64,000 nucleotides of DNA from Haladaptatus halobius (GTDB taxonomy: Archaea; Halobacteriota; Halobacteria; Halobacteriales; Haladaptataceae). This document shows positions 1 to 8,632 of the stretch, one piece after another (the first letter of the stretch is position 1; every line of letters starts with the position of its first letter). The stretch covers positions 744,001-808,000 of the forward strand of contig NZ_CP085336.1 of the NCBI RefSeq assembly GCF_020618475.1, read 5' to 3'. A program made the position numbers and the translations under genes. The notes beneath the pieces are model-generated. The model had not been told where the DNA came from and ran no database searches. It saw only the letters and a list, made by a program, of their open reading frames with translations.

Positions 1-317
1 ATCACGTCGTGGTCGCGGAGCGCGACGACATCGTCGGGTTCGGACACGTCGTTCCGGCGGACGATGAAGTCAGGGCGGTGTACGTCCACCCGGAGTACGC
101 CCGACGGGGCGTCGGTTCGACCGTCCTCGCCCACCTGGAAGGGTACGCCCTCGGGACGGGAGCGAAGCGACTCGAACTACAGGCTTCGCTTAACGCGATC
201 GAATTCTACGAGCGACGGGGCTATCGCCCGGTGCGGGAGGAACCGCGCGAGATGGAGTACGAGGGACGCCGAGTGACGGTTCCGGTGATGGCGATGGAGC
301 GGTCGCTCGCCCCGTGA
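1..317 (+). CDS. GNAT family N-acetyltransferase, 5' partial
   Basis: C-terminal part of a GNAT acetyltransferase, which transfers acetyl from acetyl-CoA to an amine. The reading frame is open to the window edge, so the start lies upstream; the GTG at 9 is internal. The visible part has the family core: a beta strand (VRAVYVHPEY), the acetyl-CoA pyrophosphate loop ARRGVGSTVL, and the late motif FYERRGYRPV. Substrate cannot be inferred. The gene ends about 100 bases before dhaK on the same strand, but dhaK has its own promoter-like sequence. Confidence 0.85.
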   Translation, partial: HVVVAERDDIVGFGHVVPADDEVRAVYVHPEYARRGVGSTVLAHLEGYALGTGAKRLELQASLNAIEFYERRGYRPVREEPREMEYEGRRVTVPVMAMERSLAP

Positions 318-419
318 GACTCGGTGTCCGTCGAGGAAGAGCGAGTTCCGTACCGACGAAACTCTCACGCAACCGAAGGGAATCCTTATGCGCCGACGGG
401 TAGGTTGTTAGCACGATCC

Positions 420-1424
420 ATGAAGAAGCTCATTAACGAACCGTCCGCCGTCGTGGACGAGATGCTAGACGGGATGGTCGCGGCGCATCCGGACGAGGTT
501 CGGCGACTGCCGGACTCGAACGTCCTCGTCCGGAACGACGCGCCCGTCGACGGGAAGGTCGCCGTCGTTAGCGGCGGCGGAAGCGGTCATGAACCGACGC
601 ACGCGGGCTACCTCGGGCCGGGGATGCTCGACGGGGCCGCAGCGGGCGAGGTGTTCACCTCGCCGACCGCCGACGAGATCAGCGAGATGATCCGGGCCTG
701 CGACGCCGGAGAGGGCGTGCTCAACGTCGTCAAGAACTACGAGGGCGACGTGATGAACTTCGAGACCGCCGGCGAGCTGGCCGAGATGGAGTCCGACGTC
801 GAGGTGGCCGAAGTGGTCGTCAACGACGACGTGGCGGTCGAGGATTCGCTGTACACCTCCGGCCGGCGCGGCGTCTGCGGAACCATCTTCGTCCACAAAG
901 TCGCGGGCGCGATGGCGGATCGCGGAGAGGACTTGGACGAAGTCCGGCGCGTCGCCCAGAAGGTCGTGGACAACGTGGCGACGATGGGAACGGCGCTGAC
1001 CTCCTGCGTGACGCCCGAGAAGGGCGAACCGACGTTCGACCTCGGCGAGGACGAGATCGAACTCGGCATCGGCATCCACGGCGAACCCGGCGTCGAGCGC
1101 ACCGAGATGATGTCTGCCGACGAGATAACCGAGCGACTGACCGAGCAGGTGCTTGACGACCTGAACTCCGAGTCGGGCGCGGAAGTCGCCACCATCGTCA
1201 ACGGAATGGGCGGGACGCCGCTGATGGAGTTGTACATCGTGAACCGCAAGCTCCAGTCGCTGTTGGACGAGCGCGACCTGACGACGTGGGACGCGCGAGT
1301 GGGCGATTACATGACCTCGCTCGACATGGAGGGTTGTTCGGTGACGGTGCTGGAACTGGACGACGAACTGAAGGGGTTGCTCGCGCATCCGGCGGACACA
1401 CCGGCGTTGAAGGTTCAACAGTAG
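420..1424 (+). CDS. dhaK: dihydroxyacetone kinase subunit DhaK
   Basis: Substrate-binding subunit of PTS-dependent dihydroxyacetone kinase, making dihydroxyacetone phosphate with DhaL and DhaM. The protein has 334 residues, the normal length. GSGHEPTHAGY carries His57 and GIHGEPG carries His220, matching the two active-site histidines of the family; the latter forms the hemiaminal with the substrate. The ATG at 420 is chosen because homology begins at KKLINEPSAVVDEM and a TATA-like aatccttatg lies about 35 bases upstream. Unusually, dhaL and dhaM do not follow directly: two unrelated small genes lie between. A short T run (1434-1439) after the stop could end transcription. Confidence 0.96.
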   Translation: MKKLINEPSAVVDEMLDGMVAAHPDEVRRLPDSNVLVRNDAPVDGKVAVVSGGGSGHEPTHAGYLGPGMLDGAAAGEVFTSPTADEISEMIRACDAGEGVLNVVKNYEGDVMNFETAGELAEMESDVEVAEVVVNDDVAVEDSLYTSGRRGVCGTIFVHKVAGAMADRGEDLDEVRRVAQKVVDNVATMGTALTSCVTPEKGEPTFDLGEDEIELGIGIHGEPGVERTEMMSADEITERLTEQVLDDLNSESGAEVATIVNGMGGTPLMELYIVNRKLQSLLDERDLTTWDARVGDYMTSLDMEGCSVTVLELDDELKGLLAHPADTPALKVQQ

Positions 1425-1523
1425 TTCGTGACGCGATTTTTCGTTCGGTTTCGGGTTAACGACTGCTGTTAGATATAGAGCGTGGACTTATCGGTTCGTG
1501 GCTGACCTTTCCTCACAATTGCC

Positions 1524-1931
1524 CTACGGGGGGTCGGCTGTACTGGAAACTACCATGTCTTCAACGCGAACCCAGAGACCATAGTAGCCACCCTCATACC
1601 GGAGGTACGTATCGCCACTCACTCGATTCGCAAATGACCTGAGTACGTCGGCTTGCTCGTCCCTCTTAGCGAGACAAACCCGGACGGAGCCAGTATCAGC
1701 CGCCGTTTGGAGTAGTGACTGCTCAGAGTCGGGAAACTTCGAGAATACGATTACAGTAGTGTTTTCGGGAATTAATTTTACAGGAGAGACTCCAATTTCT
1801 CCATCGTGAGGCCAAGCCGACTCGAAGAATGGAATGGCTTGGCCACAGCCATCCGAGTTGGCCGCAAACACAACTATTCCGGCTCCTGCTGTGGCAACAG
1901 TAGCAAGCACACGACGGCAAGTTACTTTCAT
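1524..1931 (-). CDS. hypothetical secreted protein in dhaK-dhaL gap
   Basis: Unrecognised 135-residue protein. From the ATG at 1931 it begins MKVTCRRVLATVATAGAG, a basic N-terminus followed by a hydrophobic stretch, so it is probably exported or anchored. The mature part is neutral and contains VYVLF-like strands but no known motif. The local base composition is clearly more AT-rich than the flanking dha genes, and the gene opposes dhaK and dhaL, suggesting an insertion between them. An in-frame start 35 codons upstream would put a non-signal extension before the hydrophobic segment and was rejected. Confidence 0.55.
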   Translation of the reverse strand: MKVTCRRVLATVATAGAGIVVFAANSDGCGQAIPFFESAWPHDGEIGVSPVKLIPENTTVIVFSKFPDSEQSLLQTAADTGSVRVCLAKRDEQADVLRSFANRVSGDTYLRYEGGYYGLWVRVEDMVVSSTADPP

Positions 1932-2231
1932 GATGGTAGTGAACCAGTGAGAGATATGTGCCGTCTGTAGACTCAAAGAAAAATTGTAGAGAAGAGAACG
2001 ATGAGTAACGATTGTTCTGAAAGAGAGGGGGGTCATAATCGCGATTGAAAAATTAGCACCACGAACTAAACGGCTAAGGGCGATTAGTGCGCAATACAGT
2101 GGTGTACTTATCGTTTCGGCATTTGACAGAGAATACTTATAGGCACATAATCATCAAAATTCCGAAAGATGCCGCCTTCCGCGCCGTTCGTCGACTGAGG
2201 AACCGAAACGATAGACACGACTCAGATCCTC

Positions 2232-2435
2232 GTGGAAGCGATACCGCTCGCCAAACTCATCGGAGTATTCGTGGCGATCGCGCTCGTCCCGTTCGCGATG
2301 GTGTTTCTGCTGGGCGGTCGCTCGACGGCCGGAATGCTATTCGCTTTAGCGGGTCAGTTCGTCCTCGCGGTCGGCTCCGGCATCGTTCTGATGTACGTCA
2401 TCTCCCATGCGATTCAACTCTCCGGCGAGCGATAG
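2232..2435 (+). CDS. small two-helix membrane protein
   Basis: Predicted 67-residue membrane protein with two hydrophobic helices (about residues 6-27 and 34-58) joined by GGRSTAG, and a polar SGER end. No function is recognised. GTG at 2232 is the only ordinary start in the frame; the frame is open for another 11 codons upstream and the residues there (TIDTTQIL) look native, so the true start may be a non-standard codon. A TATA-like tacttatag lies at 2137-2145. It sits with the preceding gene in the stretch separating dhaK from dhaL. Confidence 0.6.
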   Translation: MEAIPLAKLIGVFVAIALVPFAMVFLLGGRSTAGMLFALAGQFVLAVGSGIVLMYVISHAIQLSGER

Positions 2436-2567
2436 ACGCACCGCGAGTACGGTGAATCACCCCCTGTTGAATACCTTCGAGCAAAAAAACCACTGACCGC
2501 CCGAGCTGAGAGAACGGCCGAAGGGGAAAGAGTTTACCCCACCTCGTAGCGTGCTACCAGCATACAG

Positions 2568-3320
2568 ATGGGAGCAACAGAAATCGAACGCGAGGCGACC
2601 CTCGCGGCCATCGAACGCGTCTCGGAGCGACTGGCGGACGAGAAGGAGCACCTGACCGACCTCGACTCGGCCATCGGCGATGCCGACCACGGGTCGAACA
2701 TGAACCGCGGGTTTCGGGCGGCCCGCGAGAAGACGGAGGAGATGGACGACGCAAACCCCGCCGAACTCGTCAAGACGATTGGCGTTACGCTCGTCTCCGA
2801 GGTCGGCGGCGCCGCCGGACCGCTCTACGGCGGGTCGTTCATGACCGCCAGCGCGGAACTCGAAGACGGCCTCACGGCGGAATCGACCGTGGCGTTCGCC
2901 GAGGCGTTTCTGGAGAAGGTGAAAGACCGTGGGAGCGCCGAGGTCGGGGCGAAGACGATGGTCGACGCCCTGACGCCCGCCGTCCACACCTACAAGAAGT
3001 CCGTCGAACAGGACGACCTCCCGCCGGTCGAATCCCTGACGAAGGCGGTGGACGCCTGTGAGCGCGGAGTAAAGTTCACGACGCCCATCAGGGCGACGAA
3101 GGGGAGGGCCTCGTACCTCGGCTGGCGGTCGGTCGGCCACCAAGACCCCGGCGCGACGAGCACCCTCTTCATCCTCGAAGCGATACGGGAGATCGCGGTC
3201 GAGTACCTCGGCGACGGCGACCTCGACGCCGACGCGACCTCGCCGACCGTTCCCGACGGGGAAGACGTGGACGAGGCGATGTCTACGGATGAAGAACCGG
3301 CCGTGGACGAGGAGGCCTGA
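2568..3320 (+). CDS. dhaL: dihydroxyacetone kinase subunit DhaL
   Basis: ADP-binding subunit that passes phosphate from DhaM to DhaK-bound dihydroxyacetone. IGDADHGSNMNRGF contains the magnesium ligands Asp38 and Asp40 (with Asp33 just before), and GPLYGGSFM and RASYLGWRSVGHQDPGA are family signatures. At 250 residues it is about 35 longer than usual; the extra is an acidic C-terminal tail (SPTVPDGEDVDEAMS and on), a halophilic extension. The stop is directly followed by the dhaM start, so the two are cotranscribed and translationally coupled. Confidence 0.96.
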   Translation: MGATEIEREATLAAIERVSERLADEKEHLTDLDSAIGDADHGSNMNRGFRAAREKTEEMDDANPAELVKTIGVTLVSEVGGAAGPLYGGSFMTASAELEDGLTAESTVAFAEAFLEKVKDRGSAEVGAKTMVDALTPAVHTYKKSVEQDDLPPVESLTKAVDACERGVKFTTPIRATKGRASYLGWRSVGHQDPGATSTLFILEAIREIAVEYLGDGDLDADATSPTVPDGEDVDEAMSTDEEPAVDEEA

Positions 3321-3701
3321 ATGATCGGTCTCGTCGTCGTCTCGCACAGCGGGCGGGCCGCCGAAGGTATCCGCGAAGTCGCCGCCGAGATGGCGGGTGA
3401 CGCACCTATCGAAGCGGTGGGCGGCGACCCCGACGGCGGCGTCGGAACGAGCGCCCCGGCGATTCAGGAGGCCCTCGATAACCTCGCCGACGAGGACGGC
3501 GTCGTCGTGCTGGTCGACCTCGGAAGTGCAGTGATGAACACCGAAATCGCTATCGAAGAATCCGACGCCGACGCGAGAATCGCGGACGCTCCGGTTCTCG
3601 AAGGTGCGGTCAACGCGGCGGTCGCCGCGACCAGTCCGAAAGCGACGCTGGAATCGGTGCTGGAAGCGGCGGAGGAGGCGGCGGACGTCTCGAAGCTGTA
3701 A
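3321..3701 (+). CDS. dhaM: PTS-dependent dihydroxyacetone kinase phosphotransferase subunit DhaM
   Basis: Mannose-family EIIA domain that takes phosphate from HPr and gives it to DhaL-bound ADP. The start MIGLVVVSHS puts the phosphorylated histidine at His9. VLVDLGSAVMNTEIAIE is the typical second motif. At 126 residues it is a lone EIIA domain, without the fused HPr and EI-like domains of enteric DhaM, so it needs the separate HPr and EI encoded just downstream on the opposite strand. It abuts dhaL with no gap. Confidence 0.95.
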   Translation: MIGLVVVSHSGRAAEGIREVAAEMAGDAPIEAVGGDPDGGVGTSAPAIQEALDNLADEDGVVVLVDLGSAVMNTEIAIEESDADARIADAPVLEGAVNAAVAATSPKATLESVLEAAEEAADVSKL

Positions 3702-3741
3702 CGTCGGTTTCCCGCGGTTACGGAACTGTGGGAACTCGACG

Positions 3742-5421
3742 TCACCCCTCCAGTATCGACGTCACTTCGTCCCGCGTCTCCGCCGAGAGGGCGCGTTCCG
3801 CGAGGTCGCGGGCGCTCTCGGCGTCGCACTCCGCGACTCGCGCTTTCACGTCCGGCACCGTGACGGCGCTCAGGCTCAGTTCGTCCAGACCGAGGCCGAC
3901 GAGTAGTTCCGTCAGTTCGGGGTCGCCCGCCATCTCACCGCACATCCCGACCCACGCGTCCCCTTCGTGGCCCGCTTCGACCGTCCGGCGAATCGCTCGC
4001 AGGACGGGCGGGTGAAGCGGATCGTGGAGGTCGGCGACGCGAGCGTTCTCCCGGGAGGCGGCCATCACGTATTGCGTGAGGTCGTTCGTCCCAATGCTGA
4101 GGAACTCCGCGCGCGTCGCCAGTTCCTCGGCCACGAACGCCGACCCCGGCGTCTCTATCATCACGCCGAGTTCCGGAATCGCGCGGTCGATACCCTCGTC
4201 CGCCAGTTCCTCGGCGACCGCTTCGACCCGCAAGAGCGCGGCGTCGAGTTCCTCGACCCGAGCGACAAGGGGAAACATCACGGCGAGATCGTCGACTTCC
4301 GCCGTAGCGCGGAGCAGGGCGCGCAACTGCGTCTCGAACAGGTCGGCGTCGGGGCCGAGCGAACGCCGAATCCCGCGCTCGCCGAGGAAGGGATTCGTCT
4401 CCTCCGGAGCGTCAATGTACGGTATCGGCTTGTCGCCGCCCACGTCGAGCGTCCGGGCGACGACCCTGTCCCCCGGAAACGCGGACGCGGCCTCGACGTA
4501 GGCGTCGTACTGTTCGTCCTCGTCCGGCGGCGAGTCGCGGTCGAGAAACAGGAACTCGGTTCGAAAGAGGCCGATGCCGTCGGCCCCCTGCTCGACCACG
4601 CCGTCGAGCTCCGCGAGCGTGCCGACGTTCGCTGCGACTTCGACAGGACGACCGTCCGCCGTCGAGACACGGTCGCGGGTGACGGCGGTAGCGGCACCGA
4701 CGAGGCGGTCGCGGGCGGCGTCGTCCGGGTCGACGATGACGACGCCGTCTTCGCCGTCCACCAGCACCTCCCGTCCGTCGCCGACCTGCGCGAGTTCGTC
4801 GCCGACGCCGACGACCGCGGGAATCCCGAGCGACCGAGCGAAGATGGCGGCGTGCGAGGTTCGACCGCCGAACAGGGTGGCGAACCCGGCGACCGCGTCG
4901 GGGTCGAGTCGCGCCGTGTCGCTCGGCGCGAGTCGTTCCGCGAGGAGTATCGAACCGTCGGGCAGGTCACCGAGGTCGGTGCGCTCGCGGTCGGTCAGGA
5001 TTCGGAGGAGTCTGTCGCGCACGTCCCGAAGGTCGTCCGCGCGCTCCGCCGTCGACCCCTCCAGTCCTTCGAGCCGAGCGATAGGGTCTTCGAACGCCTG
5101 CTGAACCGCGTGCGGCGCGGGGAGTCCGTTCCCGATGGCGGTTTCGACGCTGCCGGTGATCTCTGGGTCGTCCAGGAACGCCCGGTGGGCGTCGAATATC
5201 GCCGCTTCGTCGTCGCCGACGCGCTCTTCCGCTCGTTCTCGCTCGTCCGTTAATTCCTCGTGGGCCCGCTCGCAGGCCGCCTCGAACGCCGCCAGTTGCT
5301 CGTCGACGTCGACCGTTTTTGGGTCCGGCGGTTCCGACAAGTCCGTCGTTCCACGATGCCAGACGACGGTTCCGACGCCGACGCGGGGGGTCGCGCCGAT
5401 TCCCGAGAGTTCGATGGTCAC
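3742..5421 (-). CDS. ptsI: phosphoenolpyruvate-protein phosphotransferase (PTS enzyme I)
   Basis: Enzyme I autophosphorylates with PEP and passes phosphate to HPr. The 559 residues contain the N-terminal HPr-binding domain, the swivelling histidine domain with GGRTSHAAIFARSLGIP (His190), and a PEP-binding barrel with GADGIGLFRTEFLFL, the catalytic EFLSIGTNDLTQY region and GMCGEMAGDP. All key elements are present. Its start overlaps the ptsH stop (ATGA type), so HPr and EI are made from one message. No EIIBC sugar permease is nearby; the phosphoryl acceptor in this locus is DhaM. Confidence 0.96.
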   Translation of the reverse strand: MTIELSGIGATPRVGVGTVVWHRGTTDLSEPPDPKTVDVDEQLAAFEAACERAHEELTDERERAEERVGDDEAAIFDAHRAFLDDPEITGSVETAIGNGLPAPHAVQQAFEDPIARLEGLEGSTAERADDLRDVRDRLLRILTDRERTDLGDLPDGSILLAERLAPSDTARLDPDAVAGFATLFGGRTSHAAIFARSLGIPAVVGVGDELAQVGDGREVLVDGEDGVVIVDPDDAARDRLVGAATAVTRDRVSTADGRPVEVAANVGTLAELDGVVEQGADGIGLFRTEFLFLDRDSPPDEDEQYDAYVEAASAFPGDRVVARTLDVGGDKPIPYIDAPEETNPFLGERGIRRSLGPDADLFETQLRALLRATAEVDDLAVMFPLVARVEELDAALLRVEAVAEELADEGIDRAIPELGVMIETPGSAFVAEELATRAEFLSIGTNDLTQYVMAASRENARVADLHDPLHPPVLRAIRRTVEAGHEGDAWVGMCGEMAGDPELTELLVGLGLDELSLSAVTVPDVKARVAECDAESARDLAERALSAETRDEVTSILEG

Positions 5422-5735
5422 GATTCCTCCCCTCCTCGCCGTTCTTTTTCGCTTCCCTCTTTCTCCTCGTCCTCCGGCGTCGTCAGAACTCGCTCCAGCG
5501 CGTCGAGTGCGGCCTCGGCGTCGGCACCCTCGGCGACGAGACGGACTTCGTCACCCTTTCGAGCGTCGAGGGCGGTGACCGAAAGCATGCTCCGAGCGTT
5601 CACTGGCTCGTCCTCGTCTTTGGCGACGGAGAGGTCGGCGTCGAACTCGTTCGCGGTCGAGACGAATCGCGCTGCTGGTCGGGCGTGGAGTCCTGCCTCC
5701 GGAACGACGGTCACGGTGCGCTCTATCTGGCTCAC
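5418..5735 (-). CDS. ptsH: HPr family phosphocarrier protein
   Basis: Small cytosolic phosphocarrier between EI and EIIA proteins. VVPEAGLHARPAARFV places the phosphorylated histidine at His17 with the usual following Arg-Pro. NARSMLSVTALDARKGDEV matches the region around the regulatory serine of Gram-positive HPr (Ser49 here). At 105 residues it is longer than the usual 85-90 because of a charged, low-complexity tail (DEEKEGSEKERRGGEES). It is first in a pair with ptsI, overlapping by four bases. It probably serves DhaM, whose gene is convergent with ptsI. Confidence 0.95.
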   Translation of the reverse strand: MSQIERTVTVVPEAGLHARPAARFVSTANEFDADLSVAKDEDEPVNARSMLSVTALDARKGDEVRLVAEGADAEAALDALERVLTTPEDEEKEGSEKERRGGEES

Positions 5736-5766
5736 CCTTTTGGGTTAGCGAGCGACCCGCTTCATG

Positions 5767-6009
5767 CTATCGCCCCCAGCGTTTCAGTCCCCACTGCGCC
5801 CGCGTGTAGCCGAGGGCGAACAGCACCGTTCCGACCAGCATGAGCGACCCGCCCAGCAACGGCGTCCGAGTCGGCGCGCTCGGATCCGAAACGACGACGA
5901 GCGCGATACCGGCGAGGAGGACGACCAGCCCCGCGAGCGTCACCGGATCGAGGAACACCAGTCGGAGGTAGTCGCCCAGCGAGTACCTCGGGTCGTCGGC
6001 GTCGGTCAC
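5767..6009 (-). CDS. small membrane protein between glycerol facilitator and ptsH
   Basis: 80-residue protein with two hydrophobic helices (about residues 22-40 and 50-68) and a positively charged end (GYTRAQWGLKRWGR). It lies 9 bases after the facilitator gene and 31 bases before ptsH on the same strand, so it is likely part of a glpK-glpF-ptsHI transcription unit. No known family is recognised. Genes of this kind near glpK in haloarchaea have no assigned function; an accessory role in glycerol uptake is only a guess from position. Confidence 0.75.
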   Translation of the reverse strand: MTDADDPRYSLGDYLRLVFLDPVTLAGLVVLLAGIALVVVSDPSAPTRTPLLGGSLMLVGTVLFALGYTRAQWGLKRWGR

Positions 6010-6018
6010 GGTGACTGC

Positions 6019-6975
6019 TTAGCTCCCCCCTGTCGGGTGTTCGCTGTCGTCTTCCTCGTGAACCCTCGCTTCCTCGGGTTCGTGTTCTTCTTCATCGTGG
6101 ACTTGCGGTTCTTCGGGTGCTATCTCCTCCTCTTCGAGTCGCCTGACGTACCGCCGCGTCAGGAGGTCGTACAGCCCGCCCCCGACGATTCCGCCGACCG
6201 TGGTTGAGGTGGCGGGGAGCCACCAGCCGCCTCTCGGTCCGGGGAACGCTATCTCTCCCCATCCGGCGAGGTAGCCGAAGATTCGCGGGCCGAGGTCGCG
6301 GGCGGGGTTCAGCGCCGCCATGCTAATCGGGGCCTCGTACTGGACGAGCGCGGCGACGAGGAGGCCGATGAGGAACGCCGCGAGACCGGGTGTAGCCCTC
6401 GTTCCCATCGGGTTCCAGTCGTCCACGAGCGCGAAGATGACGGCGACGAGAATGGCCGTTATGACTACTTCGCTGAAGAACGCTTGCGGGAACGAGACTA
6501 GGAACGCCGCCTCCTCGAGCGAGTTGAAATCGCCGACCTTCACGCCCGCGAACACGGGGTTCGGGAAGAACGTCCAGAGCGTCATCCCCGTGATGGAACT
6601 TCCCGGTTGGCCCCGAACCACGTTGTTCGCCTGACTGAACTGTCGGAAGTAGCCCGACCACGTAACGTACAGCGTCGCGGCGGCCAGAAACGCCCCGACT
6701 ATCTGCGAGACGACGTAGCCCGGAACGTGTTTCCACGGGAAATCCCGCCAGACCGTGTTCGCTATCGTCACCGCCGGGTTGATGTGGCCCTCCGAGACGC
6801 CGCCGACCCAGTAGACCGCGAACATCACCGCGAATCCCCACAGCACGGCGACGCCGAACAGGTCGAACCCGCCCGTCAGCACCGAGACGACGACCGCGCC
6901 GTCGCCGAGCAGGATGAGGATGAACGTGCCGACCAGTTCGTTGACGTACTTCCCCCCCCAGTACTCTTCGGCCAT
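6019..6975 (-). CDS. glpF: MIP family channel, glycerol uptake facilitator
   Basis: Aquaglyceroporin that lets glycerol diffuse across the membrane. Six helices and two half-helices carry GHINPAVT (residues 63-70) and ALNPARDLG (221-229). The Asp after NPAR is the usual mark of glycerol-conducting rather than water-only channels. About 318 residues, with an acidic His/Glu-rich tail of about 45. The start at 6975 is preferred over an in-frame GTG at 6984 because the GTG lies inside a strong Shine-Dalgarno sequence (complement of 6981-6988) spaced 5 bases from the ATG. It follows glpK with one base between. Confidence 0.93.
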   Translation of the reverse strand: MAEEYWGGKYVNELVGTFILILLGDGAVVVSVLTGGFDLFGVAVLWGFAVMFAVYWVGGVSEGHINPAVTIANTVWRDFPWKHVPGYVVSQIVGAFLAAATLYVTWSGYFRQFSQANNVVRGQPGSSITGMTLWTFFPNPVFAGVKVGDFNSLEEAAFLVSFPQAFFSEVVITAILVAVIFALVDDWNPMGTRATPGLAAFLIGLLVAALVQYEAPISMAALNPARDLGPRIFGYLAGWGEIAFPGPRGGWWLPATSTTVGGIVGGGLYDLLTRRYVRRLEEEEIAPEEPQVHDEEEHEPEEARVHEEDDSEHPTGGS

Positions 6976-6976
6976 C

Positions 6977-8515
6977 TCATTCACCTCCCTCCCGTGCCCA
7001 CTCGAGGGAGCGTTCGACCGCCTCCTTCCAGCGGTCGTGTTTCCGGTCGGCCTCCTCGCTCGCCATCTCCGTCTCGAACTCGCGGTCTACCTGCCAGTTT
7101 TTCCGCAGTTCGTCCACGGAGTCCCAGTAGCCGACCGCGAGTCCGGCGGCGTACGCGGAGCCGAGCGCGGTCGTCTCGTCCACGACCGGCCGGACGATGT
7201 CGGCACCGAGGATGTCGGCCTGTAGCTGGCAGAGGAAATTGTTCTTCACCGCCCCGCCGTCCACGCGGAGCGATTCGACCTCGATGCCGCTGTCGGCTTC
7301 CATCGCTTCGGCCACGTCGCGGGTCTGGTAGGCGATGCTTTCGAGCGTCGCCCGAACCACGTGCTCTTTCCGGGTACCGCGGGTCAGTCCGACGACGGTG
7401 CCCCGTGCGCGCTGGTTCCAGTGGGGCGCGCCCAGTCCGGTGAACGCGGGCACGACGTAGACGCCGTCCGTCGAATCGACGCTTCGTGCGAGGGTCTCGG
7501 TCTCCGCCGCGTCGTCGATGAACCCCATATCGACGAGCCACTCGATGGCGGCACCAGTGATGAAGATGGCGCCCTCGAGGGCGTACTGGACGGGTTCGCC
7601 CGACCGCTGGAAGCCGACCGTCGTCAGCAGACCGTGCTCGCTCTCGACCGCTTCCTCGCCCGTGTTGAGCAGGAAGAAACTCCCCGTGCCGTAGGTGTTC
7701 TTCGCGTCGCCCGCGTCGAAGCAGGTCTGCCCGAACAGGGCTGCCTGCTGGTCGCCGAACGCCCCGGCGACCGGGATCTCCGCGCCGAGGAAGCCCTCCG
7801 AGTCCGTCGCGCCGTAAGTGTCGTCGTCGCTCGACGGGCGGACTTCAGGGAGCATCGCACGCGGGACGTCGAACTCTGCGCAGAGGTCGTCGTCCCAGTC
7901 CATCTCGTGGATGTCGAACAGCATCGTCCGGGAAGCGTTCGTCACGTCCGTGATGTGCTCGCCCGTCAGATTGTAGACGAGCCACGAATCGACCGTGCCG
8001 AAGAGCACCTCCCCCGCTTCCGCGCGCTCCCGCACGTCCTGCGGTCGAGCGCGCTGGAGTTTGATGGGATCGGCGTTGTCGAGCAGCCACTCGGCTTTCG
8101 TCGCCGAGAAGTACGCGTCTGGTTCGAGGCCCGTCTTCGACCGAATCTCCTCGACTTTCCCCTCGTCTTCCAATTGCTCGACGCGGTCGGTCGTCCGCCG
8201 GTCTTGCCAGACGATGGCGTTGTGGACCGGCTTGCCGGTGTCCGCGTCCCAGAGCAGCGTCGTTTCGCGCTGGTTGGTGATGCCGAGCGCCTCCAGTTGC
8301 TCGGCGTCGATTTCCGCGTCATCGAGCGCCGTCCCGACGACCCGTTGTGTCTTCTCCCAGATTTCGAGCGGATCGTGTTCCACCCACCCCGGTTCCGGGT
8401 AGATCTGTTCGTGCTTCTCGTAGGCGCTGGCGACGACCTGCCCCCCGTGATCGAACAGCATGAACCGGGTGCCGGTCGTCCCCTGATCTATCGCGCCGAC
8501 GTAGGTCTGTGTCAT
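6977..8515 (-). CDS. glpK: glycerol kinase
   Basis: ATP-dependent glycerol kinase of the FGGY family making sn-glycerol 3-phosphate; 512 residues, normal length. DQGTTGTRFMLFD is the phosphate 1 motif, ITNQRETTLLWD and WQDRRT surround the glycerol-binding Arg-Glu, GAFGDQQAALFGQ carries the catalytic Asp, and YGTGSFFLLNTG and DGGAVKNNFLCQ follow. The start at 8515 (MTQTYVGAIDQGTTG) fits the family; a 22-residue upstream extension has no homology. Together with the facilitator it forms the glycerol branch, complementary to the DhaKLM branch for dihydroxyacetone. Confidence 0.97.
   Translation of the reverse strand: MTQTYVGAIDQGTTGTRFMLFDHGGQVVASAYEKHEQIYPEPGWVEHDPLEIWEKTQRVVGTALDDAEIDAEQLEALGITNQRETTLLWDADTGKPVHNAIVWQDRRTTDRVEQLEDEGKVEEIRSKTGLEPDAYFSATKAEWLLDNADPIKLQRARPQDVRERAEAGEVLFGTVDSWLVYNLTGEHITDVTNASRTMLFDIHEMDWDDDLCAEFDVPRAMLPEVRPSSDDDTYGATDSEGFLGAEIPVAGAFGDQQAALFGQTCFDAGDAKNTYGTGSFFLLNTGEEAVESEHGLLTTVGFQRSGEPVQYALEGAIFITGAAIEWLVDMGFIDDAAETETLARSVDSTDGVYVVPAFTGLGAPHWNQRARGTVVGLTRGTRKEHVVRATLESIAYQTRDVAEAMEADSGIEVESLRVDGGAVKNNFLCQLQADILGADIVRPVVDETTALGSAYAAGLAVGYWDSVDELRKNWQVDREFETEMASEEADRKHDRWKEAVERSLEWAREGGE
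6981..6988 (-). promoter_or_regulatory. Shine-Dalgarno sequence of glpF
   Basis: On the minus strand this reads GGAGGTGA, complementary to the 3' end of archaeal 16S rRNA, five bases before the ATG at 6975. It overlaps the last codons of glpK, so glpF is translated from the glpK message by internal reinitiation. It decides the glpF start. Confidence 0.75.
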
Positions 8516-8632
8516 TGGTTTCCCCCTGTCGGTGCGCCGGTTCTCTCCCCACCCCGCCGCACCTCGCACCACAGACAACACGAGGAATCATTACGTTTTC
8601 CCAACCCCTTCGGCGGAGTCGACGGTCGGACG

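Noticed and set aside
2087..2455. 122-codon plus frame around the small membrane gene
   Set aside because: Basic, Arg/Asp/His-rich sequence without motifs; the 67-residue frame inside it has clear membrane helices.
3967..5253. Long open frame on the plus strand, 428 codons
   Set aside because: Antisense to ptsI, Arg/Val/Asp-rich without motifs; a GC-rich shadow frame.
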